Shown here: piece by piece, positions 6,555-15,264 of the stretch
How positions within the stretch are numbered: position 1 is the stretch's first letter
How the letters are laid out: every line of letters begins with the position of its first letter
DNA from: Stenotrophomonas rhizophila
Lineage (GTDB): Bacteria; Pseudomonadota; Gammaproteobacteria; Xanthomonadales; Xanthomonadaceae
Direction: 5' to 3'
Assembly (NCBI RefSeq): GCF_020857975.1
Contig: NZ_JACWUO010000001.1
Span: 391,126 to 455,125, forward strand
DNA length: 64,000 nucleotides
Position numbers and translations under genes: made by a program
The notes under the pieces: model-generated
What the model was told of the DNA's origin: nothing
What the model saw: only the letters and a program-made list of their open reading frames with translations
Database searches by the model: none

Positions 6555-9233
6555 ATGTCCCCTGCGTCGTCGCTGTTCCGCCTGGCCGTGCCCGTGCTGC
6601 TGCTGCTCACCCTGGCGCTGGCCGGCTGTGGCGACAAGGACGCTGCCGACAGCAGGGCGATGACCCAGCCCAGCGCACAGGCCGCCGCCGCCGCCGATCC
6701 GGCCGCCGCACCGCTGCTGGCCGCCTTGCAGAAGCAGCTCGACGGCCATCGCCGCATCATCGTGCTGCTGGCCGACGAAGCGCAGCAAACGCCCGCCGAC
6801 CGCGCCACCTCCAGCCGCATCGGCCAGCAGCTGTTCCACGACGGCCTCGAGCAGCGTGCGGCCATCGCCACGCAGTTCGACGCCTTGCTGCGCGGGAGCA
6901 GCCCGCGCCGCTTTGCCACCCTGGGCACGGTGCTGGACTACATCGAGTCGGCCCCGGAACTGTTCGATGCCGACCGCCTGGCCTTCCGCGAAGTGTTGCG
7001 CGACCTGCACGAGCGGGTCGGCGCGGACTCCTCGCTGCCGGCGGTGAAGCTGCACCAGCGCATCGGCGAAGACCTGGAGGCGCTCGATGAGATCGAGCGC
7101 AACTACAACCAGGAAATCACCCGCATCTTCAGCCGCTTCGAGCGCACCCGCGCCATCGCGCTCAAGCGCGAGAAGTGGGACGACTACCTGGCCCACCTGC
7201 GCAAGCAGTACCGCCGCGAGGCGATCCTGCGCGACTACGGGGTGATCGAGCCCTACCCGATGTCGATGCAGGACAGCGACCGCGAGATCTTCGGCCGCGA
7301 CCTGCCGCCCAAGACCGTGGTGCTGACCTTCGACGATGGCCCGCACAAGGCCTATACCGACGAAGTAATCGCCATCCTGCAACGCTACGACGTACCCGGG
7401 GTGTTCTTCGAGGTGGGCCGCAACCTGGGTGCGGTGCAGCCCGACGGCAAGGTCACGCTGGGCCCGATGGCGTCCATCAGCCGCAACCTGATGGCGCAGG
7501 GGTACGCGGTGGGCAACCACAGCCTGACCCATGCGCAGCTGTCGCGCACCACCGGCGATGCGTTGCGCCAACAGGTGCTGGCCACCGACACCCTGCTCAA
7601 GGATGTCGATGCGCGCCGCGCGCCGTTGTTCCGCTTCCCGTACGGCGCGCGCAATGCCGAAGGCCTGCAGCTGCTCAACGAGGCCGGGCTGAAATCGATC
7701 ATGTGGAACATCGATTCGATGGACTGGGCCGACCCGGTGCCCGAATCGATCGTGCAACGCGTGGTCGAGCAGGTACAGAAGGAACAGCGCGGGATCATCC
7801 TGTTCCACGACATCCACGACCGTGCGGTGAAGGCCTTGCCGCAGATCCTGGACCGGCTGATCGCCGACGGCTACCAGTTCGCCGGCTGGAACGGCCGCGA
7901 TTTCAGCGTGGCCCGCGCGCGCAAGGGCGCCGGTTCCGATGCCACCATCACCACCGGCTACGAGAAATCCTGGGCCATCGTGGTCGGCATCGACGACTAC
8001 GCCAAGTGGCCCAAGCTGGAGCACGCCGGCCACGATGCCCAGGCCGTGGCCGACACCCTGACCGGTCAGTTCGGCTTCCCGTCATCGCAGGTGATCGTGC
8101 TGAAGAACCAGCAGGCCACCCGCAACAACATCCTGGCCGCCTTCCACGACCGCCTGGCCGATGACCGCACCGGCCGCAACGACCGGGTATTCGTATTCTT
8201 CGCCGGCCACGGCGCGACCCGGCGGCTGGCCTCGGGCCGCGACCTGGGCTACATCATCCCGGTGGATTCGGACCCCAACGAGTTCGCCACCGATGCCATC
8301 GCGATGACCGACATCCAGAACATCGCCGAAAGCCTGCAGGCCAAGCACGTGATGTTCGTGATGGATGCCTGCTACAGCGGCCTGGGCCTGACCCGCGGCG
8401 GGCCGTCCTCGTCGCGCTTCCTGCGCGAGAACGCGCGCCGCAGCGCACGCCAGATGCTCACCGCCGGCGGCGCCGACCAGCAGGTGGCCGATGGCGGCCC
8501 GAACGGCCATTCGATGTTCACCTGGGTACTGCTGCAGGCCTTGAGCGGCAAGGGCGACCTCAATGGAGATGGCTTGATCACCGGCACCGAACTGGCTGCC
8601 TATGTGGCCCCGGCGGTGGCCGCGGTCGCCCAGCAGACCCCGGCCTTCGGCAGCCTGCCGGGCTCGCAGGGCGGCGAGTTCGTGTTCCAGGTGCCCGACA
8701 GCCAGGAATACCTCAACGCCGATACACGCCAGCTGTCGCCCGAAGCGATCGCGCTCAACACCCGGGTCGATGCGGCCCAGGGCGGCAAGGGGCAGGGCGA
8801 AGCGCCGGTGACCGTGGCCGACCTGCAGGGCGGCAGCAACACCCTGGTGGTGCCGGCCGCCGTGCCCACCTCCGACCGCCAGCGCGCGCAGCAGGCCAAC
8901 GACCGCGGCCTGCAGTTGTACCGCGAGAAACGCTATGACGAGGCGGCCCTGCAGTTCACCGAAGCCCTCAAGCTGCGCCCGGACTTTGCCCAGGCCGCCA
9001 ACAACCTCGGCTTTGTCTACTACCGCCAGCAGCGCTACGCCGAAGCGGCGCGCTGGCTGGAGAACACCTTGAAGATCGATCCTTCGCGGGCGGTGGCCCA
9101 CCTCAACCTGGGCGATGCCTACGCCCATGCCGGCGACAAGGCCAAGGCCAGGCAGGCCTACACCACCTACCTGGCGCTGCAGCCGCAGGGCAGTGGCGCC
9201 GCCCAGGCGCGCGCGCAGCTGGAGAAGCTGTAA
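6555..9233 (+). CDS. Lipoprotein with NodB polysaccharide deacetylase, caspase-like (C14), EF-hand-like and TPR segments
   Basis: This 892-residue multidomain protein is predicted to be lipid-anchored: a signal peptide ends in a lipobox LALAGC with Cys25. A helical region (about 45-230) precedes a polysaccharide deacetylase domain with its motifs intact: TFDDG (D260, D261), HSLTH (H322, H326), RFPYG (360-364), DSMDW and FHDIHD (H418). A caspase-fold peptidase domain follows (about 470-720), with the catalytic pair in FFAGHGA (H552) and DACYSG (C606). A calcium-loop-like DLNGDGLITGTEL is at 668-680 and three TPR-like repeats at about 775-892. A gene at this place (orf900, between yidC and thdF/mnmE) is known in Xanthomonas with a homologue in Xylella, but no function was assigned. 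The ATG at 6555 fits the signal peptide. Only 3 bp separate it from mnmE. Confidence 0.85.
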   Translation: MSPASSLFRLAVPVLLLLTLALAGCGDKDAADSRAMTQPSAQAAAAADPAAAPLLAALQKQLDGHRRIIVLLADEAQQTPADRATSSRIGQQLFHDGLEQRAAIATQFDALLRGSSPRRFATLGTVLDYIESAPELFDADRLAFREVLRDLHERVGADSSLPAVKLHQRIGEDLEALDEIERNYNQEITRIFSRFERTRAIALKREKWDDYLAHLRKQYRREAILRDYGVIEPYPMSMQDSDREIFGRDLPPKTVVLTFDDGPHKAYTDEVIAILQRYDVPGVFFEVGRNLGAVQPDGKVTLGPMASISRNLMAQGYAVGNHSLTHAQLSRTTGDALRQQVLATDTLLKDVDARRAPLFRFPYGARNAEGLQLLNEAGLKSIMWNIDSMDWADPVPESIVQRVVEQVQKEQRGIILFHDIHDRAVKALPQILDRLIADGYQFAGWNGRDFSVARARKGAGSDATITTGYEKSWAIVVGIDDYAKWPKLEHAGHDAQAVADTLTGQFGFPSSQVIVLKNQQATRNNILAAFHDRLADDRTGRNDRVFVFFAGHGATRRLASGRDLGYIIPVDSDPNEFATDAIAMTDIQNIAESLQAKHVMFVMDACYSGLGLTRGGPSSSRFLRENARRSARQMLTAGGADQQVADGGPNGHSMFTWVLLQALSGKGDLNGDGLITGTELAAYVAPAVAAVAQQTPAFGSLPGSQGGEFVFQVPDSQEYLNADTRQLSPEAIALNTRVDAAQGGKGQGEAPVTVADLQGGSNTLVVPAAVPTSDRQRAQQANDRGLQLYREKRYDEAALQFTEALKLRPDFAQAANNLGFVYYRQQRYAEAARWLENTLKIDPSRAVAHLNLGDAYAHAGDKAKARQAYTTYLALQPQGSGAAQARAQLEKL

Positions 9234-9236
9234 GCC

Positions 9237-10586
9237 ATGCACCAGACGCCTCCCGCGGACACCATCGTCGCTATCGCCACTGCGCCCGGTGCCGGAGGCG
9301 TGGGCATGCTGCGCCTGAGCGGGCCGCGCGCGCGCGACATCGCCCAGGCCGTCGGCGTGCGCACGATGCAGCCGCGCCACGCGCACTACGCGCGCTTCCG
9401 CGACGCGCACGGCGAGGTGATCGATGACGGCATCGCGCTGTGGTTCCCGGCGCCCAACAGCTTCACCGGCGAAGAAGTGGTGGAACTGCAGGGCCACGGC
9501 AGCCCGGTGGTACTGCAGCAACTGGTTGCGCGCTGCATCGCGCTGGGCGCCCGCCAGGCGCGGCCCGGCGAATTCAGCGAGCGCGCCTTCCTCAACGGCA
9601 AGCTCGACCTGGCCCAGGCCGAAGCCATCGCCGACCTGATCGCGGCCAGCGACACCCGCGCCGCACGCGCGGCCCGGCGCTCGCTGGACGGGGTGTTCTC
9701 GCGCCGGGTGGATGAGGTGGCCGAACAGCTGGTGGTGCTGCGCATCCATGTCGAAGCGGCCATCGATTTCGCCGACGAACCGCTCGATACCCTGGGCGGT
9801 GCGCAGGTGCGCAGCGGCCTGGGACAGGCGCTGGGCGCACTGCGGCAGCTGCGCGACGATGCCGAGCGCGGCCGCAAGCTGCGCGACGGCCTGCATGCGG
9901 TGCTGGTCGGCCCGCCCAATGCGGGCAAAAGCTCGCTGCTCAACGCGCTGGCCGGCAGCGAGCGGGCGATCGTCACCGACATCGCCGGCACCACCCGCGA
10001 CACCCTGCGCGAAACCATCCGCATCGACGGCCTGGAACTGACCCTGGTCGATACCGCCGGCCTGCGCGAGGGAGGCGATGCGATCGAACGCGAGGGCATG
10101 CGCCGCGCCCACGTGGAGATGCAGCGCACCGACCTGGCCATCATCGTGCTCGACGCGCGCGATCCGCAGGCCGGCCATGCCGCGGTAGCCGATGCGATCG
10201 TCGAGGTGCCCCAGCAGCTGTGGATCCACAACAAGAGTGACCTGCTGGAGACGCTGCCGCCGCCCGTCGATCCCAACGTGGTGCATGTATCGGCCGCCAC
10301 CGGCCTGGGCCTGGAGCGCCTGCACGCGCGCCTGCGCGAACTGGCCAGTGGTGGCGCCGGCGACAGCGTGGACGGCGAGTTCTCCGCGCGCGCCCGCCAC
10401 GTCGAGGCGATCGTGCTGGCGATCGGCCACGCCGAACGCGCCGACGCCGAACTGGCCCACGAGCACCTGGAGCTGGCCGCCGAGGAACTGCGCCTGGCGC
10501 ATGAGGCGCTGGGCGGGATCACTGGGCGGATGAGCGCCGACGACCTGCTGGGGCGGATATTCTCGAGCTTCTGCATCGGCAAATAG
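9237..10586 (+). CDS. mnmE: tRNA uridine-5-carboxymethylaminomethyl modification GTPase MnmE
   Basis: MnmE (TrmE/ThdF) works with MnmG to modify the wobble uridine at position 34 of several tRNAs, using 5,10-methylene-tetrahydrofolate and GTP hydrolysis. The 449-residue product has the N-terminal folate-binding domain ([22 protein letters not shown]), a central helical domain and an inserted GTPase domain with G1 [10 protein letters not shown]2 GTTRD, G3 DTAG and G4 NKSD. It ends in the invariant FCIGK with the catalytic Cys. Length and motifs are canonical. It follows the lipoprotein gene by 3 bp, so the two are probably co-transcribed. No clear terminator was seen after it. Confidence 0.98.
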   Translation: MHQTPPADTIVAIATAPGAGGVGMLRLSGPRARDIAQAVGVRTMQPRHAHYARFRDAHGEVIDDGIALWFPAPNSFTGEEVVELQGHGSPVVLQQLVARCIALGARQARPGEFSERAFLNGKLDLAQAEAIADLIAASDTRAARAARRSLDGVFSRRVDEVAEQLVVLRIHVEAAIDFADEPLDTLGGAQVRSGLGQALGALRQLRDDAERGRKLRDGLHAVLVGPPNAGKSSLLNALAGSERAIVTDIAGTTRDTLRETIRIDGLELTLVDTAGLREGGDAIEREGMRRAHVEMQRTDLAIIVLDARDPQAGHAAVADAIVEVPQQLWIHNKSDLLETLPPPVDPNVVHVSAATGLGLERLHARLRELASGGAGDSVDGEFSARARHVEAIVLAIGHAERADAELAHEHLELAAEELRLAHEALGGITGRMSADDLLGRIFSSFCIGK

Positions 10587-10685
10587 GCCCGCCTTTCTTC
10601 CCCCTGTCACACCGCGCCGGCACACTGCGCCGGTCCTTTCCACGCCCCGCCGCGTCGGCGCGGGCCGCATCAACAGGGGTTTGCA

Positions 10686-11789
10686 GTGTCGAAGTCGTTG
10701 TGGGGTTGTGCCTTGCTGTTGTCGCTGGCCGTGGCACCATCGGTGGCCATGAGCGCCGAATCTTCCTCCTCCGCGCCGCGCAAGGCGGCGGTATACGGCC
10801 ACCGCGGCGCCAGCGCGCTGTTGCCCGAGCACACCCTGGCCGCCTATGCGCAGGCGATCGCCGACGGCGCCGACTACATCGAACCGGACCTGGTGATGAC
10901 CAGGGACGGGGTGTTGGTGTCGCGCCACGAGAACGAGATCGGTGGCACCACCGATGTGGCCGCCCATCCCGAATTCGCCAGCCGCAAGACGGTCAAGACC
11001 ATCGATGGGGAGCGCATCGAAGGCTGGTTCAGCGAAGACTTCACCGTGGCCGAACTGAAGACGCTCTACGCCCGCGAGCGCCTGCCGCAGCTGCGCAGCA
11101 CCGCCTATGACGGGCAGTTCCGCATCGCCACGCTGGACGAGATCATCGCCTTCCTGGTGCAACAGGCCGGGCGTGCCAACCGCGGCATCGGGCTGGTGCC
11201 GGAGATCAAGCACGGTACGTACTTCAAGGGCATCGGCCTGCCGATGGAAGACAAGGTGCTGGCCGCGCTGCAGGGCAATGCGTATACCCGCGTGGCGCCG
11301 GTGACGATCCAGTCGTTCGAGGTCGGCAACCTGCGCTATCTGCGCGGCAAGCTTGGCCGCGATTCCAACATCCGCCTGCTGCAGCTGATCGGCGATGCCA
11401 AACAGCAGCCCGGCGATGTGCTGGCGGCCAAGGGCGGCCTGCACTACGCCGATATGATCACCCCGGCCGGGCTGCGCGAGGTGGCCAGCTACGCCGACGG
11501 CATCGGCCCCAGCCTGCGCATGGTGATTCCGCTGGATGCTGCCGGAAAGCTGGGCACACCCACCACGCTGGTCGGCGACGCGCATGCCGCCGGCCTGATG
11601 GTGGTGCCGTATACCTTCCGCCCGGAGAACTATTTCCAGGCCGCCGAGTTCCGCAAGGGCGAGCCCAATGCGCGCAACGCCGACGGTTCGGTCGCCGAAA
11701 TGCGCGCTTACCTGGCCACCGGTATCGATGCGTTCTTCACCGACGACCCGGCACTGGGCCGGCGTGCGGTGGACGGGGACGCGAACTGA
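10686..11789 (+). CDS. glpQ: Periplasmic glycerophosphodiester phosphodiesterase
   Basis: The product hydrolyses glycerophosphodiesters (deacylated phospholipids) to an alcohol and sn-glycerol-3-phosphate. The 367-residue protein has a signal peptide (MSKSLWGCALLLSLAVAPSVAMSA) and then the GDPD fold. The active-site motif GHRGASALLPEHTLAAY lies near residue 39, with metal ligands in YIEPDLVMTRDGVLV and RHENEI. The GlpQ-type insertion (TTDVAAHPEFASRK) is present, and the C-terminal YTFRPEN and FTDDPALG match the periplasmic GlpQ subgroup rather than cytosolic UgpQ. The start is a GTG at 10686, chosen because it gives an intact signal peptide. No transporter gene (glpT) is adjacent. Confidence 0.93.
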   Translation: MSKSLWGCALLLSLAVAPSVAMSAESSSSAPRKAAVYGHRGASALLPEHTLAAYAQAIADGADYIEPDLVMTRDGVLVSRHENEIGGTTDVAAHPEFASRKTVKTIDGERIEGWFSEDFTVAELKTLYARERLPQLRSTAYDGQFRIATLDEIIAFLVQQAGRANRGIGLVPEIKHGTYFKGIGLPMEDKVLAALQGNAYTRVAPVTIQSFEVGNLRYLRGKLGRDSNIRLLQLIGDAKQQPGDVLAAKGGLHYADMITPAGLREVASYADGIGPSLRMVIPLDAAGKLGTPTTLVGDAHAAGLMVVPYTFRPENYFQAAEFRKGEPNARNADGSVAEMRAYLATGIDAFFTDDPALGRRAVDGDAN

Positions 11790-11877
11790 GGGTGTCGTTA
11801 TTGCCCCTTGCTGCGGGATGAGGCGACTACCAACGTCAGCGGCCCTCAAAGGGCGGATACCGAATGCTGATCGGCCT

Positions 11878-11902
11878 GTACCCACCAACGGTGGGTACCT
11901 AC
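11878..11902 (-). repeat. SMAG-like stem-loop
   Basis: The stem GTACCCACC / GGTGGGTAC with loop AAC (11878-11898) is followed by CTAC (11899-11902), which is GTAG on the minus strand. It lies in the 292-bp gap between glpQ and the next gene, where nothing else was recognised. Confidence 0.6.
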
Positions 11903-12081
11903 CGGTTCTGGTCCGAAGCTGGCACCGGGACGGCAGCATCACGAAGGCTTCGGGTGCCCTCTGCGGGTAGCGCTTGTGGGATGGCGCCGGTCGCGCTGGG
12001 GCTCCGGGCGCAGGTCAGGCGGCACCGTCTTGTTGTCGTGGGCGGCCACCGGTACCGTGGCCGACAGACAGGGAGGTCGGC

Positions 12082-13071
12082 ATGTTGATCGGACACCGCT
12101 ACGAACGCACGCCGCATGGCGATCTGCGCATCCATTCCTACAATCGCGTACAAGCCAGCCTGGTCCTGCTCACGACGGCGCTCGCCCTGGCAGCGCCCAC
12201 CGCGTTCGTGGTGGGCGGACTGGTGGAAGGCCGCTCGCCGCTGGCCAGCCTGGGCCCGTTGTCCTGGCTGCTGGCGGTGACGGCATTCCTGTTGCTGGTC
12301 GTGCTGGCGGTGGGCCTGCTGGTCTACGCCGAGACCGGCGAAACGCTGACCCTGTCGCGTGGCGAGGGTGTCGGCCGGCGCCACACCCGCACGCTGTTCG
12401 GCCGCCGCGAGCGGCTGCAGGTCGCCTTCGCGCTGGATGGGCTGTCCGAACTCCAGCTGCGACGGCAGGGCACCATGCACCGCGCGACTACCCAGCTGTG
12501 GCTGGTCCGCAACGACGGCACCGAGACCCGGTTGACGCCCGGCAATGTCGCCGTGCACCCCGGCACCACCCGCACCGACCGGTGGCTGGAAGCGCTGGCC
12601 GGCTACCTGCAGTTGCCCGTACCGGTCGGCGTGCTCGACGCGCCGCGCACGCCGTTCCTGGCACCGGCGGCAAGGGGCGCCCCGGCCTCGCCGCGCAGGG
12701 TGACGCCATCGGCGGCACGGGCGGCGGCGGTTACTACGCGCCAACGCCGGGCGGCGGCGCCCCAGCACACCGCGGCACCGCTGCCCGCCGAAAAGGCCGG
12801 TGCCGGCATCCGCATCTTCTTTGGCCTGCTGGGCACCTTGCTGGGGTTGCTCGAACTCAAGCACCTGCTCACGTTGCTGGCGGCGCTGTCCAATGCGCGG
12901 ATCCGGGTGGGCGGCTACCGCTTCAGCGCACATACCTACTACTGGAGCGAGCAGCCGGTCGCCTACGCGTTCAACGTGTTGTTCGGGTTGGCGATGGTCG
13001 TGCTGGTCGGCATGTTCGCCGTCGGCTGCCTGCGGCTGGCGCTGTTTGGCCGGATCAGATCGGCCAGCTGA
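12082..13071 (+). CDS. Hypothetical membrane protein, four transmembrane segments
   Basis: The 329-residue product was not recognised as a member of a named family. It has two hydrophobic segments near the N terminus (about 24-47 and 55-78) and a soluble middle part rich in Arg and Thr (about 80-185) that looks like a small beta-rich cytosolic domain. A low-complexity Ala/Arg/Pro linker (about 190-235) precedes two more hydrophobic segments (about 238-262 and 295-320). The ATG at 12082 is supported by GGGAGG seven bases upstream. The gene is convergent with the rhomboid gene, whose stop is 3 bp away. Function is unknown. Confidence 0.75.
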   Translation: MLIGHRYERTPHGDLRIHSYNRVQASLVLLTTALALAAPTAFVVGGLVEGRSPLASLGPLSWLLAVTAFLLLVVLAVGLLVYAETGETLTLSRGEGVGRRHTRTLFGRRERLQVAFALDGLSELQLRRQGTMHRATTQLWLVRNDGTETRLTPGNVAVHPGTTRTDRWLEALAGYLQLPVPVGVLDAPRTPFLAPAARGAPASPRRVTPSAARAAAVTTRQRRAAAPQHTAAPLPAEKAGAGIRIFFGLLGTLLGLLELKHLLTLLAALSNARIRVGGYRFSAHTYYWSEQPVAYAFNVLFGLAMVVLVGMFAVGCLRLALFGRIRSAS

Positions 13072-13074
13072 GGG

Positions 13075-13866
13075 CTACTCGTGCGGCCCGGGCTGGTCGC
13101 GTGGGCGGAATGGCAGCACCACGAAGTCCTGCCCTTGGCGCGGTTGCCACAGCACCGGCACGCGGGTCGGCGAGGGCGGCTCCAGGTCGCCATCGCGCGG
13201 GGCCTGCAGCTCGTCGTCGTCTTCTTCCTCTTCCCAGCTGTAGCGCTTGCGCGCGGCCATCGGGTCGGACAGGCGGAACAGCAGCGCACTGATGATGCCG
13301 GCGAAGGCACCGCCCATGTGCGACTGCCAGGACACGCCCGGCTCGTGCGGCAGGATGGTGATCAGCATGCTGCCGTAGAACAGGAAGGCGATCAGCCCGG
13401 CGGCGATCGCCGGCCGGTCGCGGCGCAGCAGGCCGAGCACGAACACCAGGAACATCAGGCCATGGGTGATGCCGCTGGCGCCCAGGTGGCGGCTGCCGAT
13501 ATCGCCCAGCAACCACGCGCCCAGGCCCGAGCCGATCCACAGCAACGGAATCGCGCGCAGGGTGGCCTTGGGATAGACGCTGCCGGCCAGGGTGCCGAGG
13601 ATCAGCAGGGCGGCTGCGTTCGCACCCAGGTGCTGCACCGAACCGTGCAGCAGCGGTGCGCCGAGGATGCCGAGCAGGCCGGCGGTCTCCAGCGGCGCCA
13701 CTGCCCACGGCCGCCAGTCGAAATGGCCTTGCGCGGTGAATACCGCCACCAGCACCAGCACGAAGGCCAGGCTCAGGTTGAACGCCCGCATCACGCGACC
13801 ACGGTCGCTGCGGGGCGGTTCCGGCGCGTCGCCGGCGGGCAGGGGCTGGGGCAGGTTGGCGTTCAT
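13075..13866 (-). CDS. Rhomboid family intramembrane serine protease
   Basis: Rhomboids cleave transmembrane segments of other proteins inside the inner membrane using a Ser-His pair. This 263-residue protein has about six membrane segments. The catalytic serine is in GASG (S131), the histidine in QSHMGGAFAG (H183), and the helix-2 motif HGSVQHLGANAAALL is at about 74-88. The C-terminal 60 residues are soluble, with an acidic run WEEEEDDDE and Pro-rich sequence, a plausible cytosolic tail. The ATG at 13866 is used; an internal ATG (MRAFNLSL, residue 26) just before the first membrane segment is possible. Substrates cannot be told from the context. Confidence 0.9.
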   Translation of the reverse strand: MNANLPQPLPAGDAPEPPRSDRGRVMRAFNLSLAFVLVLVAVFTAQGHFDWRPWAVAPLETAGLLGILGAPLLHGSVQHLGANAAALLILGTLAGSVYPKATLRAIPLLWIGSGLGAWLLGDIGSRHLGASGITHGLMFLVFVLGLLRRDRPAIAAGLIAFLFYGSMLITILPHEPGVSWQSHMGGAFAGIISALLFRLSDPMAARKRYSWEEEEDDDELQAPRDGDLEPPSPTRVPVLWQPRQGQDFVVLPFRPRDQPGPHE

Positions 13867-13926
13867 ACCCTAAGGGATTGCGTCGCCCGCGCTGAACACA
13901 AGGGCAACGCGATGGGAGTAAGTGGT

Positions 13927-13955
13927 GCCGCCGGCGGGACAATCCCGCCGGCGGC
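13927..13955 (-). terminator. strong hairpin after terC, terminator-like without U-tract
   Basis: A perfect 13-bp stem (13927-13939 with 13943-13955) and loop CAA follow the terC stop by 9 bp on the minus strand. No T-run follows, so it may be an RNA-stabilising or attenuating hairpin rather than a full intrinsic terminator. Confidence 0.5.
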
Positions 13956-13963
13956 AGGTGCGG

Positions 13964-14920
13964 TTACGCGTCGCCGGCCTTGGGCGGATTCTTCAGGCTC
14001 AACACCACGGTGGCGGCGATGATCAGCGCCACCACGCCCAGCGAGATCGGGGTGGGGATCTTGAAGATGTCGATCAGCATCATCTTGGCGCCGATGAAGG
14101 CCAGCACCAGGGCCAGGCCGTACGGCAGCAGGTGGAAGCGGTCGGCCATGCCGGCCAGCAGGAAGAACATCGCGCGCAGGCCCAGCACCGCGAACACGTT
14201 GGAGGTGAGCACGATGAACGGGTCGGTGGTGATGGCGAAGATTGCCGGAATGCTGTCCACGGCGAAGATCACGTCGGTGACCGCGATCAGGATCAGCACC
14301 ACGAACAGCGGGGTGAACCAGCGTTTGCCGTCGCGCATCACGCTCATCGCATTGCCGGCGTAGTCGGGCAGCAGGCGCAGGTGTCTACGCATCCAGCGCA
14401 GGGCGGGGTTGGCCTCCAGGTCCGGTTCGGTGCCGGCCGAGAACCACATCTTCCAGCCGGTGAACAGCAGGAACGCGCCGAACACGTAGAGCAGCCAGTG
14501 GAACTTGGTCAGCAGCACGCTGCCGGCGAAGATCATGATCGTACGCAGCACGATCGCGCCCAGGATGCCGATGATCAGTACCTTTTGCCGCTGTTCCTCG
14601 GGCACTGCGAAGTAGCCCATGATCATCAGGAACACGAAGATGTTGTCCACCGCCAGGGCTTTTTCGACCAGGTAGCCGGTCAGGAACTCCAGGCCGACCT
14701 TGTTGGCCACCACCTGGCCGGCGGTTTCGTTCAGGTAGTACCAGAGGCCGCCGTTGAAGGCCAGGGCCAAGGCGACCCAGCCGATCGACCACCACAGGGC
14801 CTCCTTGAAGGTGACCTTGTGTGGCCCGCCGTGCCGCATCAACACCAGGTCGACCAGCAACGCGATGATCACCACCGCGCCGAAGCCGCCCCACAACCAC
14901 AAATTACCGATCGTCTGCAT
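13964..14920 (-). CDS. TerC family membrane protein, probable manganese exporter
   Basis: TerC/Alx proteins are integral membrane proteins with about eight helices; characterised members move Mn2+ out of the cytosol. The 318-residue product starts MQTIGNLWLWGGFGAVVIIALLVDL. It carries the family's intramembrane acidic motifs, LAVDNIFVFLMIMGYF (about 72-87) and VTDVIFAVDSIPAIFAITTDPFIVLTSN (about 196-223, given here as a region), plus the DRFHLLPYGLALVL segment. The ATG at 14920 is preferred to an upstream extension, because the extra residues run through the structured leader and look non-coding. A probable yybP-ykoY manganese riboswitch precedes it, which agrees well with the predicted function. 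Confidence 0.92.
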   Translation of the reverse strand: MQTIGNLWLWGGFGAVVIIALLVDLVLMRHGGPHKVTFKEALWWSIGWVALALAFNGGLWYYLNETAGQVVANKVGLEFLTGYLVEKALAVDNIFVFLMIMGYFAVPEEQRQKVLIIGILGAIVLRTIMIFAGSVLLTKFHWLLYVFGAFLLFTGWKMWFSAGTEPDLEANPALRWMRRHLRLLPDYAGNAMSVMRDGKRWFTPLFVVLILIAVTDVIFAVDSIPAIFAITTDPFIVLTSNVFAVLGLRAMFFLLAGMADRFHLLPYGLALVLAFIGAKMMLIDIFKIPTPISLGVVALIIAATVVLSLKNPPKAGDA

Positions 14921-15003
14921 GGGTTTATCCGTTGGAAAAATGAATGCCTCAAGCCGGATGGCGAGGATCTGCAACGGAGGATCGGGGGGATCCGGGGACA
15001 GAG

Positions 15004-15118
15004 CTTCGCCATACGGCGAAGGTCTCGCTCGCAGCCCCGATGGATGGGACTGCCGTTGCACCGGAGCCTGCGGGCTCGAATTGACGGCGACAACGTCTGG
15101 GAGCTACTCCCCTTCTGC
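15004..15118 (-). ncRNA. yybP-ykoY manganese riboswitch upstream of terC
   Basis: Read on the minus strand, the leader of terC contains the two conserved elements of the yybP-ykoY aptamer: GGGGAGTAGC (15112-15103) and, about 75 nt later, GAGCGAGACCTTCGCC (15030-15015). A P1 stem can form between GC(A)GAAGG (15118-15111) and CCTTCGC (15022-15016). The same 3' strand can instead pair with GGCGAAG (15010-15004) in a hairpin CTTCGCC-GTAT-GGCGAAG, so the two structures exclude each other as in a switch. This class senses Mn2+ and controls mntP and alx/terC-type exporters. A covariance-model search was not possible here. Confidence 0.8.
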
Positions 15119-15264
15119 GGCCGATTCTGCGGGCTTGGCCGGCTGCCGTCAAATCCGCTCCGGTCAGCAACGCCGCCGCGGCCGGCCCGCCGCCGGCCCG
15201 GCAGGAACTGTCGCCGGCCGCCCGGCGACAGCGCGTATGTGGCGCCGCGTCATACAATAGGCCG

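Noticed and set aside
8082..11942. Open frame of about 1,286 codons on the minus strand opposite the lipoprotein, mnmE and glpQ genes
   Set aside because: It lies opposite three well-supported genes. The translation is His/Gly/Gln/Arg-rich with no recognisable domain, as expected for the antisense frame of GC-rich coding DNA.
14921..15061. Longer N terminus for the TerC protein starting at 15061
   Set aside because: The added 47 residues run through the structured riboswitch leader and are Pro/Arg-rich; the family start fits the ATG at 14920.
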